64,000 bases of DNA from an uncultured Dorea sp. (GTDB lineage Bacteria; Bacillota; Clostridia; Lachnospirales; Lachnospiraceae): positions 53,623 to 117,622 of the forward strand of contig URTM01000004.1 in assembly GCA_900550865.1 (NCBI GenBank), given 5' to 3'. A program made the translations under genes and the position numbers. Shown here piece after piece: positions 9,418 through 18,878 of this stretch (position 1 is its first letter; every line of letters begins with the position of its first letter). Below the pieces are notes generated by a model. The model saw nothing but the letters and a program-made list of their open reading frames with translations, was not told the origin of the DNA and did not search any database.

Positions 9418-10641
9418 ATGAAGAACTTACTAGTTGCACAGTCCGGCGGACCAACTTCTGCGATCAACGCAACTCTTGCTGGAGTCGTTGAGAACGCTCT
9501 TTCCAGCCCGTCCGTAGATAAAATCTATGGATCAATCAACGGAATCCAGGGAGTATTAAATGAGAACCTGGTAGATCTTAAGACCAAGATCACAAATGTA
9601 TCAGAACTGGACCTTCTTTGTCAGACCCCTGCTTCTGCACTCGGCTCCTGCCGTGTGAAATTAAAAGATCCTGCCGTATGTGCAGATGAATACGAGACGA
9701 TCATCTCTGTTCTGAGAAAATACAACATTGACTGCTTCATCTACATCGGTGGAAATGACTCCATGGATACGGTAGACAAGCTTTCTAAATATCTGAACGA
9801 CAAGGGAATCACAGATATCACCGTTGTCGGTGCTCCTAAGACCATCGACAATGACCTCTGCGGAACAGATCACTGTCCTGGTTTTGGTTCTGCAGCAAAA
9901 TATATCGGAACTACATTTGCCGAGCTGGAGCGTGACTGCCACGTATACGCAACCAAAGCCGTAACAATCGTAGAAGTCATGGGACGTGACGCCGGATGGC
10001 TGACTGCCGCTTCCTGCCTCGCCCGTGCAAATGGTGCGAAAGGACCGGACTTCATCTATCTCTGCGAAGTACCATTCAGCATTGATACATTCTTAAAAGA
10101 TGTAAAAGCAAAACTGGAAAAACAGGATGCCGTTATCATCGCTGTCAGCGAAGGCGTGAAGAACAAAGACGGCCGTTACATTTCCGAAGAAGTACAGAGC
10201 TCTGCTGTCGATTCCTTCGGCCACAGCTACATCGCGGGTGCCGCAAAGGTTCTGGAAGATGCTGTCAGAAATGAGATCGGATGTAAGGTACGTTCGATCG
10301 AGCTGAACCTGATGCAGCGCTGCGCCGCACATCTTGCAAGTGCTACGGACATCCAGGAATCCAGAATGCTCGGAAAGGCTGCCTGCCAGTATGCGCTTGA
10401 AGGTGCAACCGGTATGATGGCTGCTGTGATCCGTACTTCCGACAAGCCTTATGTCACGGAATTCAAAGCACTTCCGGTATGTGATATTGCGAATGCAATT
10501 AAGAGTGTGCCTGCGGATTATATTAATGATGCGGGAAATGATGTAACGGAAAAGATGGTAGATTATCTGACACCGTTGATTCAGGGCGAGATGAATACGG
10601 TTTATGAGAATGGGATTCCGAAATATATTTATCTGTATTAA
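9418..10641 (+). CDS. pfp: Pyrophosphate-dependent 6-phosphofructokinase
   Basis: This enzyme of glycolysis and gluconeogenesis interconverts fructose 6-phosphate and fructose 1,6-bisphosphate. It is a 407-residue PFKA-family protein that starts with AQSGGPTSAIN. Two positions set phosphoryl donor use: GGNDSMD carries Asp where ATP enzymes have Gly, and PKTIDND carries Lys in place of Gly. Both point to PPi rather than ATP as donor. MGRDAGW and the C-terminal half agree with the family. AGGAG precedes the ATG by 8 nt. It is the sole gene of its unit; the queT leader begins about 50 bp after the stop. Confidence 0.93.
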   Translation: MKNLLVAQSGGPTSAINATLAGVVENALSSPSVDKIYGSINGIQGVLNENLVDLKTKITNVSELDLLCQTPASALGSCRVKLKDPAVCADEYETIISVLRKYNIDCFIYIGGNDSMDTVDKLSKYLNDKGITDITVVGAPKTIDNDLCGTDHCPGFGSAAKYIGTTFAELERDCHVYATKAVTIVEVMGRDAGWLTAASCLARANGAKGPDFIYLCEVPFSIDTFLKDVKAKLEKQDAVIIAVSEGVKNKDGRYISEEVQSSAVDSFGHSYIAGAAKVLEDAVRNEIGCKVRSIELNLMQRCAAHLASATDIQESRMLGKAACQYALEGATGMMAAVIRTSDKPYVTEFKALPVCDIANAIKSVPADYINDAGNDVTEKMVDYLTPLIQGEMNTVYENGIPKYIYLY

Positions 10642-10690
10642 ATTGCTATTTAACAGCCTTGCTTTTCTTACCTTTCCATGCTATACTATC

Positions 10691-10817
10691 ACCCGTCACA
10701 AAGCCCACAAAAACAAGGTCGAACAGGGCTGACCGCCGCTTTCCGGCGTTAAATGAAGATCCGCTACGGCGCGTGTGTTCGTGACCTTCCACACGTAAAA
10801 CAAAACTAAAGGAGAAT
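10691..10817 (+). ncRNA. PreQ1-riboswitch-like leader of queT (class III architecture)
   Basis: Helix 1 pairs AGCCC (10702-10706) with GGGCT (10726-10730) around an A-rich loop. The loop's AAGGTC (10715-10720) is complementary to GACCTT (10783-10788). That second segment sits in the loop of a hairpin formed by CGTGTG (10772-10777) and CACACG (10790-10795), giving a pseudoknot. A side hairpin CGCCG-CTTTC-CGGCG lies at 10734-10748. The Shine-Dalgarno AAAGGAGA follows directly. Position before a QueT transporter gene and the pseudoknot both suggest a translational preQ1 switch. The assignment to class III rather than II is inference. Confidence 0.6.
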
Positions 10818-10823
10818 TGAAAA

Positions 10824-11312
10824 ATGAAAAACAAAAGTATTATTTTCATGACCCAGGCAGCCATGATCGCTGCGATCTATGTGGTGCTGACTTACATCTT
10901 TGCACCATTTTCATTCGGAGAAGTACAGGTTCGTATCTCCGAGGCACTCACTATTTTACCAATATTTACACCAGCTGCTATTCCGGGGCTCTTTGTCGGA
11001 TGTCTGATCGGTAATATTCTGGGCGGTGCGATCCTTCCGGATATTGTATTTGGCAGTATTGCAACATTGATCGGTGCATTTTTCACATGGAAGCTGCGTG
11101 AGCAGAAGCCGGTTGTCGCAACACTTCCACCGATTATTTCAAATATCATCATCGTTCCATTCGTACTGCGTTACGGATATGGTGTGACACTTCCGATCCC
11201 GTTTATGATGCTGACAGTCGGAATTGGTGAGGTGATTTCCTGCACAGTTCTTGGTCTGATCGTGTATGGGGCATTGAAGAAATATAAGGGTACACTTTTC
11301 CATATGGCTTAA
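10824..11312 (+). CDS. queT: QueT family queuosine-precursor transporter
   Basis: This 162-residue, five-to-six-helix membrane protein is of the QueT (PF06177) type. It is probably the S-component of an ECF transporter for a queuosine precursor such as preQ1. Seen features are FAPFSFGEVQVRISEAL near residue 30, repeated small-residue membrane segments (GLFVGCLIGNILGG) and a basic C-terminus. GGAGA precedes the ATG. No queuosine biosynthesis gene is nearby, which fits salvage. The leader upstream looks like a preQ1 riboswitch, and a strong terminator ends the unit. Confidence 0.87.
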   Translation: MKNKSIIFMTQAAMIAAIYVVLTYIFAPFSFGEVQVRISEALTILPIFTPAAIPGLFVGCLIGNILGGAILPDIVFGSIATLIGAFFTWKLREQKPVVATLPPIISNIIIVPFVLRYGYGVTLPIPFMMLTVGIGEVISCTVLGLIVYGALKKYKGTLFHMA

Positions 11313-11377
11313 TGTATATCCGAATAATATTCTACAGAAAATCTGTTATCGACACCTGCGTTTGAACGCATAATAAT

Positions 11378-11434
11378 TAAAAGAGCTGACATATAACCCG
11401 TTTCATAATGGTTATATGCCAGCTCTTTTTATTT
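11378..11434. terminator. Bidirectional terminator between queT and the convergent 815-aa gene
   Basis: AAGAGCTGACATATAACC pairs with GGTTATATGCCAGCTCTT (one mismatch), followed by T5 on plus. The matching A-tract upstream serves the minus strand. Confidence 0.93.
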
Positions 11435-11443
11435 TCCATACAT

Positions 11444-13891
11444 CTATCCAATATACGTATTTCCGCTTCCAGACGTCATCTGATCCATCTCTTCATACTT
11501 CACACTGTGTCTTGTACTGTCATTCAAGTCTTCATACACAACATTCGTATCACTGTATCCCACAAGAATAACAGCATTCTGTGAATCCAGCATTGCAATG
11601 ACCGGTCTGTCCTGATTGATAATGTACAGGATCTCTTCTGTCGTACATCCGGTCAGGTCATAAGCGTCACCACCATTAATATCCTTCAGGATATCAATTG
11701 GCTTCTCCTGATTCTTCAGGCGGTCTTTGATCGTAGTTAATACGTCATCTTTCTCTGTGATCGAATACTGCAGGTTACGGTTACCGCGCTCCCATACATA
11801 ATTCTGTGATGAATCAACTACTACTCCGTTATAATCATTTGCTTTCTTGATCGCATCTCCAGCCTTTGTATACACGCCCTGGATCTCACCATGTCCGTAG
11901 ACATAATATTTTTCCGGCGCATCTTTGTCTGAAAACGTGATCGTCTGCGGTGTCTCAAACAGGATCTGTTTTGGTTTCAGCACTTTTGGTTCTTTATCTG
12001 ATATACCATCATTGTATGTCAGTCTTACCTGTGTCTGCTTCAAATCTGTCGCATACGTCTCCAGTGCAATATTGCTCTTCGTCTTCTGCTCATTATTCGT
12101 AATATAATCCGGTGTTGTTGCAGTGTACGTGTCACCATCTTTAGAAGCACGTTCCAGTGTGATCATATCTTCATCAAATGATGCATTCAGAATATAAATG
12201 CCGTCTGTCTGATAAGTTTTGATCACTTTTCCTTTCTGATTCCTGATCTCCAGTTTGTACATTGGAACCGTTGCCTCACCGGATACCGTATTTCCAATAT
12301 CTTCTGTTTTTGCAATTCCATATACAAAATCACTTCTGACAAATCCCAGTGGACGGATACATTCTCCATCCCCACATGTCACTTTCTGCTTCTTTCCTGT
12401 CTCAACATTCAGGATCGTAACTTTTGTTGTCGTTTCAAGGTCTCCATTTGCCTGATATGCGATCAGGCTTCCGTCTTCCGATACAACATACTGCTGTGCA
12501 TCCAGACCTTTGACCAGTACTGTTTTCTCATCCTCTTCTACACTGTACTGATATAACGTACCGTCTACCATCGTGTAAAGCATATCCGTCTTCGCATCGT
12601 AGTAAGACATTTCTCCCAGTTCGATTACCGCTTGCGCATAAGATTTGTTGGTAGAAATAAATACTTTCTCTTCTACGGAATTTTTCTCTATGTCGTAGTA
12701 ATATACGGCCACACCGACTTCTCCTTCATGTTCACCACGATCCATATAACCGGATACCAGAAATGTCGTATTGCCTTTCGCATCCACTTTCAAAAGCTTA
12801 ATCTTGTGATCCGATACCAGATTTCTCTCATCTGTATTTTCTGCATCGGCAAAACCGAATACCAGTGAGATTTCATCCGAATCTTTATTATAGTTCCACA
12901 GCTCATTTGCCTCGACAAACGATACGATCGTACCGTCTTTATTCACTTTATATGATAAATTTGGCGATGCGATACCAAGGATAATTCCTTTTTCATTTAG
13001 TACTTTCTGCGTTGCATCAAATATCTGCTCCATCGTTCTGTCATAGTCCAGAAGGTATGTCTTCTGAGCATCTGCAATATATCTTACACGAAAGAATTCT
13101 TTCACCGCATAACGGTCATTCTCATTTTCCTCACCTTTACAGCTTACCCGGTACTGCAGCTGTACCGACATGCAGGTACTGTTCAGTTCCCGGATATTCC
13201 ATCGTTCTCCCTGCTCTACCTGCGGCTTTAAACTGCCCCATGTAACCTGTTCGTAGTTCGAATTGATCGTCACATGCTGAAGTGTCGTATTATCTGCATC
13301 ATCTGTCGGCTCCAGTGCAGCACCAACTCCCGCGTTTTCTGCTTTTTCCAGTGCATTCTCATGATAGTCGCTGATATAGTTCAGGCATTCTGTAACATTT
13401 GCATCTTCATCGCTGACAATTCTGGTATAAAAATATACCGGATCAGACCCGTTTCTGTTCAGCCGGATCTCCAGGATTCTTTCTTCATCCAGTACCTTAT
13501 CGCCGCTCAGATCCAGAGCGAAATTCTTTCCGGCTTTTTTGATCTTCTTTGATTCCAGTTCTTCCGTTCCGTCCATTGTATAGACTTTGCAGCTTGCTCC
13601 TGTAATTTTATTGCCGTACGCTTCTACATTCACATCCAGATTCTGATTTGCAACCGGCGTGATCGTACTATGCATAGACGATACATCCATACGTTTTGCA
13701 TAACCCGTCAGTGTATTGATCTTATAATCTCCATATGAAAACGAAACCTGTGGAAATGTTGCGGCTCCCATGTCAGCCGTCATATTATCATTCCCCTTAT
13801 TCGTCACGTAGCTAAATATAATGACAGCCACGATAAATACTGCAGACAAAACGCCCACATTTATCAAACGTTTCTTTATTGTTAATGTCAT
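11444..13891 (-). CDS. Membrane-anchored secreted protein with beta-propeller-like middle and degenerate papain-like C-terminus
   Basis: I do not recognise a named family for this 815-residue protein. A basic N-terminus and one hydrophobic helix (about residues 11-29) suggest a signal anchor with the rest outside the cell. The middle has repeated beta-rich units with 'DGSLIAYQANGD' and 'YDAKTDMLYTMVDGTLYQYS', resembling TolB/WD-type blades. The last 80 residues (GCTTEEILYIINQDRPVIAM, then AVILVGYSD and VYEDL) look like the second half of a C39/papain-like peptidase. The usual catalytic His before the VLVGY-type strand is replaced (DSQNAVILVGY). It lies 13 bp after the methyltransferase gene in the same operon. 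Confidence 0.7.
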   Translation of the reverse strand: MTLTIKKRLINVGVLSAVFIVAVIIFSYVTNKGNDNMTADMGAATFPQVSFSYGDYKINTLTGYAKRMDVSSMHSTITPVANQNLDVNVEAYGNKITGASCKVYTMDGTEELESKKIKKAGKNFALDLSGDKVLDEERILEIRLNRNGSDPVYFYTRIVSDEDANVTECLNYISDYHENALEKAENAGVGAALEPTDDADNTTLQHVTINSNYEQVTWGSLKPQVEQGERWNIRELNSTCMSVQLQYRVSCKGEENENDRYAVKEFFRVRYIADAQKTYLLDYDRTMEQIFDATQKVLNEKGIILGIASPNLSYKVNKDGTIVSFVEANELWNYNKDSDEISLVFGFADAENTDERNLVSDHKIKLLKVDAKGNTTFLVSGYMDRGEHEGEVGVAVYYYDIEKNSVEEKVFISTNKSYAQAVIELGEMSYYDAKTDMLYTMVDGTLYQYSVEEDEKTVLVKGLDAQQYVVSEDGSLIAYQANGDLETTTKVTILNVETGKKQKVTCGDGECIRPLGFVRSDFVYGIAKTEDIGNTVSGEATVPMYKLEIRNQKGKVIKTYQTDGIYILNASFDEDMITLERASKDGDTYTATTPDYITNNEQKTKSNIALETYATDLKQTQVRLTYNDGISDKEPKVLKPKQILFETPQTITFSDKDAPEKYYVYGHGEIQGVYTKAGDAIKKANDYNGVVVDSSQNYVWERGNRNLQYSITEKDDVLTTIKDRLKNQEKPIDILKDINGGDAYDLTGCTTEEILYIINQDRPVIAMLDSQNAVILVGYSDTNVVYEDLNDSTRHSVKYEEMDQMTSGSGNTYIG

Positions 13892-13904
13892 TTATACTCC
13901 CTCT

Positions 13905-15167
13905 TTATTCAGTTTTTCCCTTATTATCGGTCTTCAGACTGGCTGTATCCTGATTTGCTTTTTCTGAATCTGTTTTCACCGCATCGTCGGATGCCGGACC
14001 ATATCCGTCTAACAGACGGCCCAGTGTCGGTGTCACTCTGAGTTCAGCTTCACATTTCCGAATGGATTCTTCAATCTTCTGCCGTCTTTCCGGTTCTTTC
14101 TGATCCTTTTTCTGGTTTCTTTTTACCGCACGGATCAGGATATTCTTCGGGGTATGCTCCATATCAATAAATTCCAAAATCTGCGCATCATACCCCTCAC
14201 GCTCCAGATACTGTGCACGAAGTCCGTCCGTGATCAGTGCTGCCATACGTTCTTTTAAAAGACCATATTTTAATACCGGCTCTAACACCTCATTCTTGAT
14301 CTGACGGTTCAATTCATGCTGGCAGCAAGGCACAGACAGGATCACTTTTGCATCCCAGCCGACTGCCTTCGCCAGCGCATAGTCCGTCGCCGTATCGCAG
14401 GCATGCAGAGTCACCACCATATCTACCTTATTAACACCTGTATAATCGGCAATGTCCCCTTCCAGGAATCTCAGCTTTTCATAGCCATATTTTTCACTCA
14501 GTTCATTACAATGACGGATCACATCTTTCTTCAGATCCAGTCCTATGATTCTTATGTCATATTCTTTCAATTCATGCAGATAATAATACATGGCAAATGT
14601 AAGATAGGACTTTCCACAGCCAAAATCCAGAATCGTAAGTTCTCTGTCCTTATCCAGTTCTGGCAGGATATCTTCGATAAACTCCAGAAAACGGTTGATC
14701 TGGCGGAACTTGTCAAACTTCGCGTGTACGATCTTTCCATCCTGTGTCATAACACCAAGATCCTTAAGAAACGGCACAGGAATACCCTCTTCCAGCACAT
14801 ACTTTTTCTTACGGTCGTGGCTCATGTTGATCTGCTTTTTCTGTCCTTTTCTTAACTTGCTTTTTATCGTTACTTTTCCCTTTTTACTTACAAGAACTGT
14901 GTAATCTGCTCTCTGCGTCTCCATCTGCATCTGGCGCATATTTCCCATATATTCAAGAAGTATTTCACAAGCTTTTTTTTCCTCCACATTCTCGTGAAAT
15001 GCCTGATTATTCCGGAACGACTCGAGCTGAAAGTAAAGGACATCCTTTTTCAGGACCGGTCTTACTTTTACCTTCTGTACACCGTCTTTATTCTTCGGGT
15101 TACTCAGCGTTGCTGATATAAAATCTATATTTAAATTTTCCTGTAATAATTTACTTAATTCATTCAT
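13905..15167 (-). CDS. SAM-dependent methyltransferase (Methyltransf_32-like)
   Basis: The 420-residue protein has an N-terminal region of unclear role. A Rossmann methyltransferase domain follows from about residue 175, with the SAM motif ILDFGCGKSYLTFAMYYYL, then IIGLDLK and FLEGDIADY. Motif IV-like VVTLHACDTATDYAL and SVPCCQHEL are features of the Methyltransf_32/RRNAD1 group. These suggest an RNA or nucleic-acid substrate, which is not known. A Lys/Glu-rich tail of about 60 residues follows the domain. The ribosome site is weak. A type A palindrome lies between it and the upstream sensor kinase gene. Confidence 0.82.
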   Translation of the reverse strand: MNELSKLLQENLNIDFISATLSNPKNKDGVQKVKVRPVLKKDVLYFQLESFRNNQAFHENVEEKKACEILLEYMGNMRQMQMETQRADYTVLVSKKGKVTIKSKLRKGQKKQINMSHDRKKKYVLEEGIPVPFLKDLGVMTQDGKIVHAKFDKFRQINRFLEFIEDILPELDKDRELTILDFGCGKSYLTFAMYYYLHELKEYDIRIIGLDLKKDVIRHCNELSEKYGYEKLRFLEGDIADYTGVNKVDMVVTLHACDTATDYALAKAVGWDAKVILSVPCCQHELNRQIKNEVLEPVLKYGLLKERMAALITDGLRAQYLEREGYDAQILEFIDMEHTPKNILIRAVKRNQKKDQKEPERRQKIEESIRKCEAELRVTPTLGRLLDGYGPASDDAVKTDSEKANQDTASLKTDNKGKTE

Positions 15168-15230
15168 AATATTATATTTTACTGTTTTTTAGAGAAGAGC
15201 GCAAGTAGCATGACTGGCAATTTTACCAAT

Positions 15231-15310
15231 GGGGACGGGGGATTTCCAGAAAGAGACAGGGGAAAACGCAGTTGGGGACGGAGGATTTCCAGAAATCCTC
15301 CGTCCCCAAC
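15231..15310. repeat. Type A GGGGACGG palindrome plus a broken copy
   Basis: A complete palindrome (15271-15310) has 19-bp perfect arms GTTGGGGACGGAGGATTTC and complement around CA. It begins exactly where the sensor-kinase stop codon ends. A half copy (GGGGACGGGGGATTTCCAGA at 15231-15250) precedes it, then GAGACAGGGG. The arrangement suggests duplication or decay of the element. Confidence 0.88.
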
Positions 15311-17904
15311 TATGAAATCGGGAATTTTATCGTCACTTTAAACAAATCTCCATCCAAATATAATTCAAATGTTCCGCCCTGCATTTCTGTCAGCGACTGT
15401 GCGATTGACAATCCCAGTCCGCTTCCTTCTGTGCTTCTTGACACATCTCCGCGGATAAATCGTTCCGTCAGCTCATCGGCTGAGATATTTAACGGCTGTG
15501 CCGATATATTCTTCAGGCTGAAATATGCCATGCCGTCTTTCTTCTCAAGGTCTGCATAGACACGTGTCCCCTCCAGTGCATATTTTGCTGCATTATTATA
15601 AATGTTGGACAGCACTCTCCACAGACGTCTTCCGTCCGCACGGATGATAACATTTTCCTCCGGAAGATTCATGACCTCCTGAAGATCCCTTACCTTGAAT
15701 TTTTCCTCAAATTCCCCACTGGTCTGCTGGATCATCTCCACCAGGTTCAGATTCATGAATTCCAACGTAATATTCCCGGAACTTACCTTCGAAGCCTCTA
15801 CAACATCTTCCGTCAGTGTTTTAAGTCTCTGCGACTTCTGTTCCAGCACTTCAATATATCTCTGGATCTTCGGATTCTGCAGATTCTCCTGCTTTAACAA
15901 TTCCACATAATTGATAATGGAAGTAAGCGGCGTCTTGATATCATGCGAGACATTCGTGATAAGATCGGTCTTCAACCGTTCGCTCTTCATGCTCTTTGCA
16001 AGTGCAGCTTCCAGTCCTTCTCCGATGGAATTCACTTTCTCTGCAATCTCTTTCTGCTCCGCCATCAATCCATTTACCGGAATCTGGTAATCCACTTCCC
16101 CGCCGGCAATCTTCTCGATTCCCGTCTTGATCTTTCCGGTTCCTTTCGCTTTCTGCACCATCCAGATAAATGCTCCGCAGTCTATTACCAACAGAATGAA
16201 TGCCCATGCCCAGGTAGTACTTCCGTCTGAGGCAAATACATACGTCAGCCAGTGAATCGCGAAAAAGGCGGCGAATCCAATCATCGATTTCCACAGATAC
16301 TGGATATTCTGGAACATTTCTTTCAGGAAGACCAGCAACCACCTGAGCACACTGTTTTTCCATACGGTCTTCGCCTTTATTCTTCTTACCAGACTCAGAT
16401 AACCGGTAAGGAATAAGGCACATGTGCACAATGCTTCCAGACATCCAACCACTATTCCCGGCAGATACGACTCCATATTCTGCATATAAATCGTCCCTTC
16501 AGTTGCACCCTTCCATGTAAATGTTCCGGCCTTTACTCCTACCAACATAATAACCGCCCAGAGCAGTATCACACCTGCTGCCGCCAGTTCCGTCTTGATA
16601 TGATCAAACTTCACAAGATGTACTTCTTCGTCTTCCGGAACTTTCCCGGCTCCGATCGTCAGTAATACCAGAAGCACCAGATATCCCGCTGCCACTATGA
16701 TTCCCAGTATGCCTGCCGCTTTCGCTCCGCCCGCATATTGTGTAAATATCTGATTCTCCTCGTAAAAATCATCTTTCACAGGATAATCCGTATCTACAAC
16801 CGATGCATATATATAATCCGATGTATCCACATAACCGTCTACGGTCGCCTGCCACTCCTGTGCCATCGACTCTCCTTTTCCGGCCTTTTCAATATTGCTT
16901 TCATAATCTGCAAGCTTCGGCTTTACGATCACATATTTTCCTGATTTTCTTATTTTTTTCAGACTCTCCTCATAATTATCATAATTCTGATATTTCTTCT
17001 TATTCGTAATAACCGTTCCATTATCCTGGTTCACATACAGATACGTAATATTTGTATTCCCTTCCAGATACTGATTCTGGTTTACTGCATAATTATCAAT
17101 ATCTGAATAGATACTTTCGGCTACATTATTGATCATTCTGTAAGCGTCATTCAGCCTGCCATTCCACTCCTGGGAATTATTCACCAGCTGAAGTACCGTC
17201 TCTCCATTTACCGTCTTATAATCTCCAACGGTCCTTACTCCGTCATAATTCCAGCAATTGATATAGGCAATCTTTCCATCGATATCTTGAAGTCCCCGGA
17301 ATCTGGATTGTTCGTTGCCGCTTTCCTGATACGCCCCCTGCTTCAGCTCATCCAGAATATCATCCGCTGAACTATTTCCGGTAATAACAAATGACAATTC
17401 CCCATGATCAATCATCTGTTTGAACTCTTTGTAACGAAAATAATGATAGGTTCCATCCGAACGCTGACACACAATAATACCTTCCTGCTTATCCGTTTTG
17501 TCCGAATCTGAACCATCATCCGTCATCGTTTCTGCAATTAATTTTCCCCAGGAATACAGATCTCCCAGACGGAATGACAGTCCGGTTTCATCTTTTCCTG
17601 TTATCTCGCCGGTATCATCATACTTTGCCACATCTACGATCTTATCCGGATCGTATTTTCCATCCGTATCATATAACGACTGATACCTGATCTCATCCAG
17701 GATATTATAATTAGCATTAGCCACAGAATTGGCAAATGCATTGCTTTCTTCATAATTCTTTGCCGTATCCGCAGAAAACAATTCCTGTGTCAATATCGGA
17801 TAACGTGTAGCCCACAGAAAACACAACCCCCCGGCAGCTACCAGTATGTGTGCCGCTGCCAGTAATAAGATCTTCGCTCTGGGCTTCCTGTACCATTTCT
17901 TCAT
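15310..17904 (-). CDS. Large multi-pass sensor histidine kinase
   Basis: This 864-residue kinase has one N-terminal membrane helix and a long extracytoplasmic region (about residues 35-390), then several further membrane segments (roughly 395-590). A HAMP-like linker and a DHp domain with VSHDIKTPLTSIINYVE follow. The HATPase domain has NIYNNAAKYA and GSGLGLSIAQSL. The first outside domain holds asparagine/tyrosine-rich stretches and has no family I can name. Its stop codon abuts a type A palindrome. It follows its response regulator by 12 bp and is surely its partner. Confidence 0.9.
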   Translation of the reverse strand: MKKWYRKPRAKILLLAAAHILVAAGGLCFLWATRYPILTQELFSADTAKNYEESNAFANSVANANYNILDEIRYQSLYDTDGKYDPDKIVDVAKYDDTGEITGKDETGLSFRLGDLYSWGKLIAETMTDDGSDSDKTDKQEGIIVCQRSDGTYHYFRYKEFKQMIDHGELSFVITGNSSADDILDELKQGAYQESGNEQSRFRGLQDIDGKIAYINCWNYDGVRTVGDYKTVNGETVLQLVNNSQEWNGRLNDAYRMINNVAESIYSDIDNYAVNQNQYLEGNTNITYLYVNQDNGTVITNKKKYQNYDNYEESLKKIRKSGKYVIVKPKLADYESNIEKAGKGESMAQEWQATVDGYVDTSDYIYASVVDTDYPVKDDFYEENQIFTQYAGGAKAAGILGIIVAAGYLVLLVLLTIGAGKVPEDEEVHLVKFDHIKTELAAAGVILLWAVIMLVGVKAGTFTWKGATEGTIYMQNMESYLPGIVVGCLEALCTCALFLTGYLSLVRRIKAKTVWKNSVLRWLLVFLKEMFQNIQYLWKSMIGFAAFFAIHWLTYVFASDGSTTWAWAFILLVIDCGAFIWMVQKAKGTGKIKTGIEKIAGGEVDYQIPVNGLMAEQKEIAEKVNSIGEGLEAALAKSMKSERLKTDLITNVSHDIKTPLTSIINYVELLKQENLQNPKIQRYIEVLEQKSQRLKTLTEDVVEASKVSSGNITLEFMNLNLVEMIQQTSGEFEEKFKVRDLQEVMNLPEENVIIRADGRRLWRVLSNIYNNAAKYALEGTRVYADLEKKDGMAYFSLKNISAQPLNISADELTERFIRGDVSRSTEGSGLGLSIAQSLTEMQGGTFELYLDGDLFKVTIKFPIS

Positions 17905-17916
17905 ATATGATCCTTC

Positions 17917-18612
17917 CTAAAGCTTCTCTATCTTATATCCGACACCCCAGACCACCTTCAGATATCTCGGTTCTTTCGGATTGATCTCGATCTTCTCTCT
18001 GATATGCCGGATATGTACCGCTACCGTATTGTCCACTCCGATAGCATCCTCGTTCCAGATACTTTCATATATCTGATCGATAGAAAATACTTTCCCCTGA
18101 TTTTTTACCAGTAACAATAAAATGTTATATTCGATCGGTGTCAGTTTTACAGGCTCCCCGTCAACGGTAACCTCCTTCTGGTCGTCATCAATGGTAAGTC
18201 CCCCGACCGTATACATTGCCTGGTTGTTCTTATCTACCGTACTTCCAAGCTGCGTATATCTGCGAAGCTGGGATTTCACCCTGGCAGTCAGTTCCAGCGG
18301 GTTGAACGGTTTCGTCATATAATCATCCGCGCCTACATTTAATCCAAGGATCTTATCTGCATCCTCTGATTTTGCAGACAGGATTATGATCGGCATGTTC
18401 TTTTTCTCACGAATCTTTAATGTCGCCCGGATTCCATCCAGCTTCGGCATCATCACATCAATGATCAGAAGATCCACATTCTCCTTATCCAATATTTTCA
18501 AGGCTTCTTCTCCATCATAAGCCTTTAACACTTTATATCCTTCCTGCGACAGGTAAATCTCTATCGCTTCAACTATTTCTTTATCATCATCACATACAAG
18601 TACGTTGTACAT
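17917..18612 (-). CDS. OmpR-family response regulator
   Basis: The 231-residue protein has a receiver with CDDDKE, phosphoacceptor Asp at about 52 (LLIIDVMMP), S in ILSAKSED and K in MTKPFNPLEL. A winged-helix domain ends KVVWGVGYKIEKL. It resembles the VanR-like protein at 7006-7695, so the two systems may be old paralogues. The start ATG at 18612 follows GGGAGGTGATGAGGA. It heads a two-gene operon with the large sensor kinase. Confidence 0.93.
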   Translation of the reverse strand: MYNVLVCDDDKEIVEAIEIYLSQEGYKVLKAYDGEEALKILDKENVDLLIIDVMMPKLDGIRATLKIREKKNMPIIILSAKSEDADKILGLNVGADDYMTKPFNPLELTARVKSQLRRYTQLGSTVDKNNQAMYTVGGLTIDDDQKEVTVDGEPVKLTPIEYNILLLLVKNQGKVFSIDQIYESIWNEDAIGVDNTVAVHIRHIREKIEINPKEPRYLKVVWGVGYKIEKL

Positions 18613-18878
18613 TCCTCATCACCTCCCTTATAATATACAAGAATATCAGCTAATTTTTAAGTCCTGATCTCGTAAATTCTTAAGATATTATGAAATTGCA
18701 CATTTTGTCGGTTGGAATAAAAAGTGCTAATAATTTGTCTAAAAATAATATCGTTTATTTTCCTAGCTAAATTTTTCTATATAATATAAACAGGTAACTT
18801 TTTTATTTTCTTTATTTCCGCATAGTTTCGTTTTAGAAGCTTGCACCCAAAAATATTCAGAAAGAAGATGAACGTATT
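18613..18878. other. AT-rich divergent intergenic region
   Basis: This gap separates the divergent response-regulator and Spo0A-C genes. It is AT-rich with several TATAAT-like hexamers. I see no convincing promoter pair, operator or Spo0A box beyond a partial TTTTGTCGG near 18700. Confidence 0.5.
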
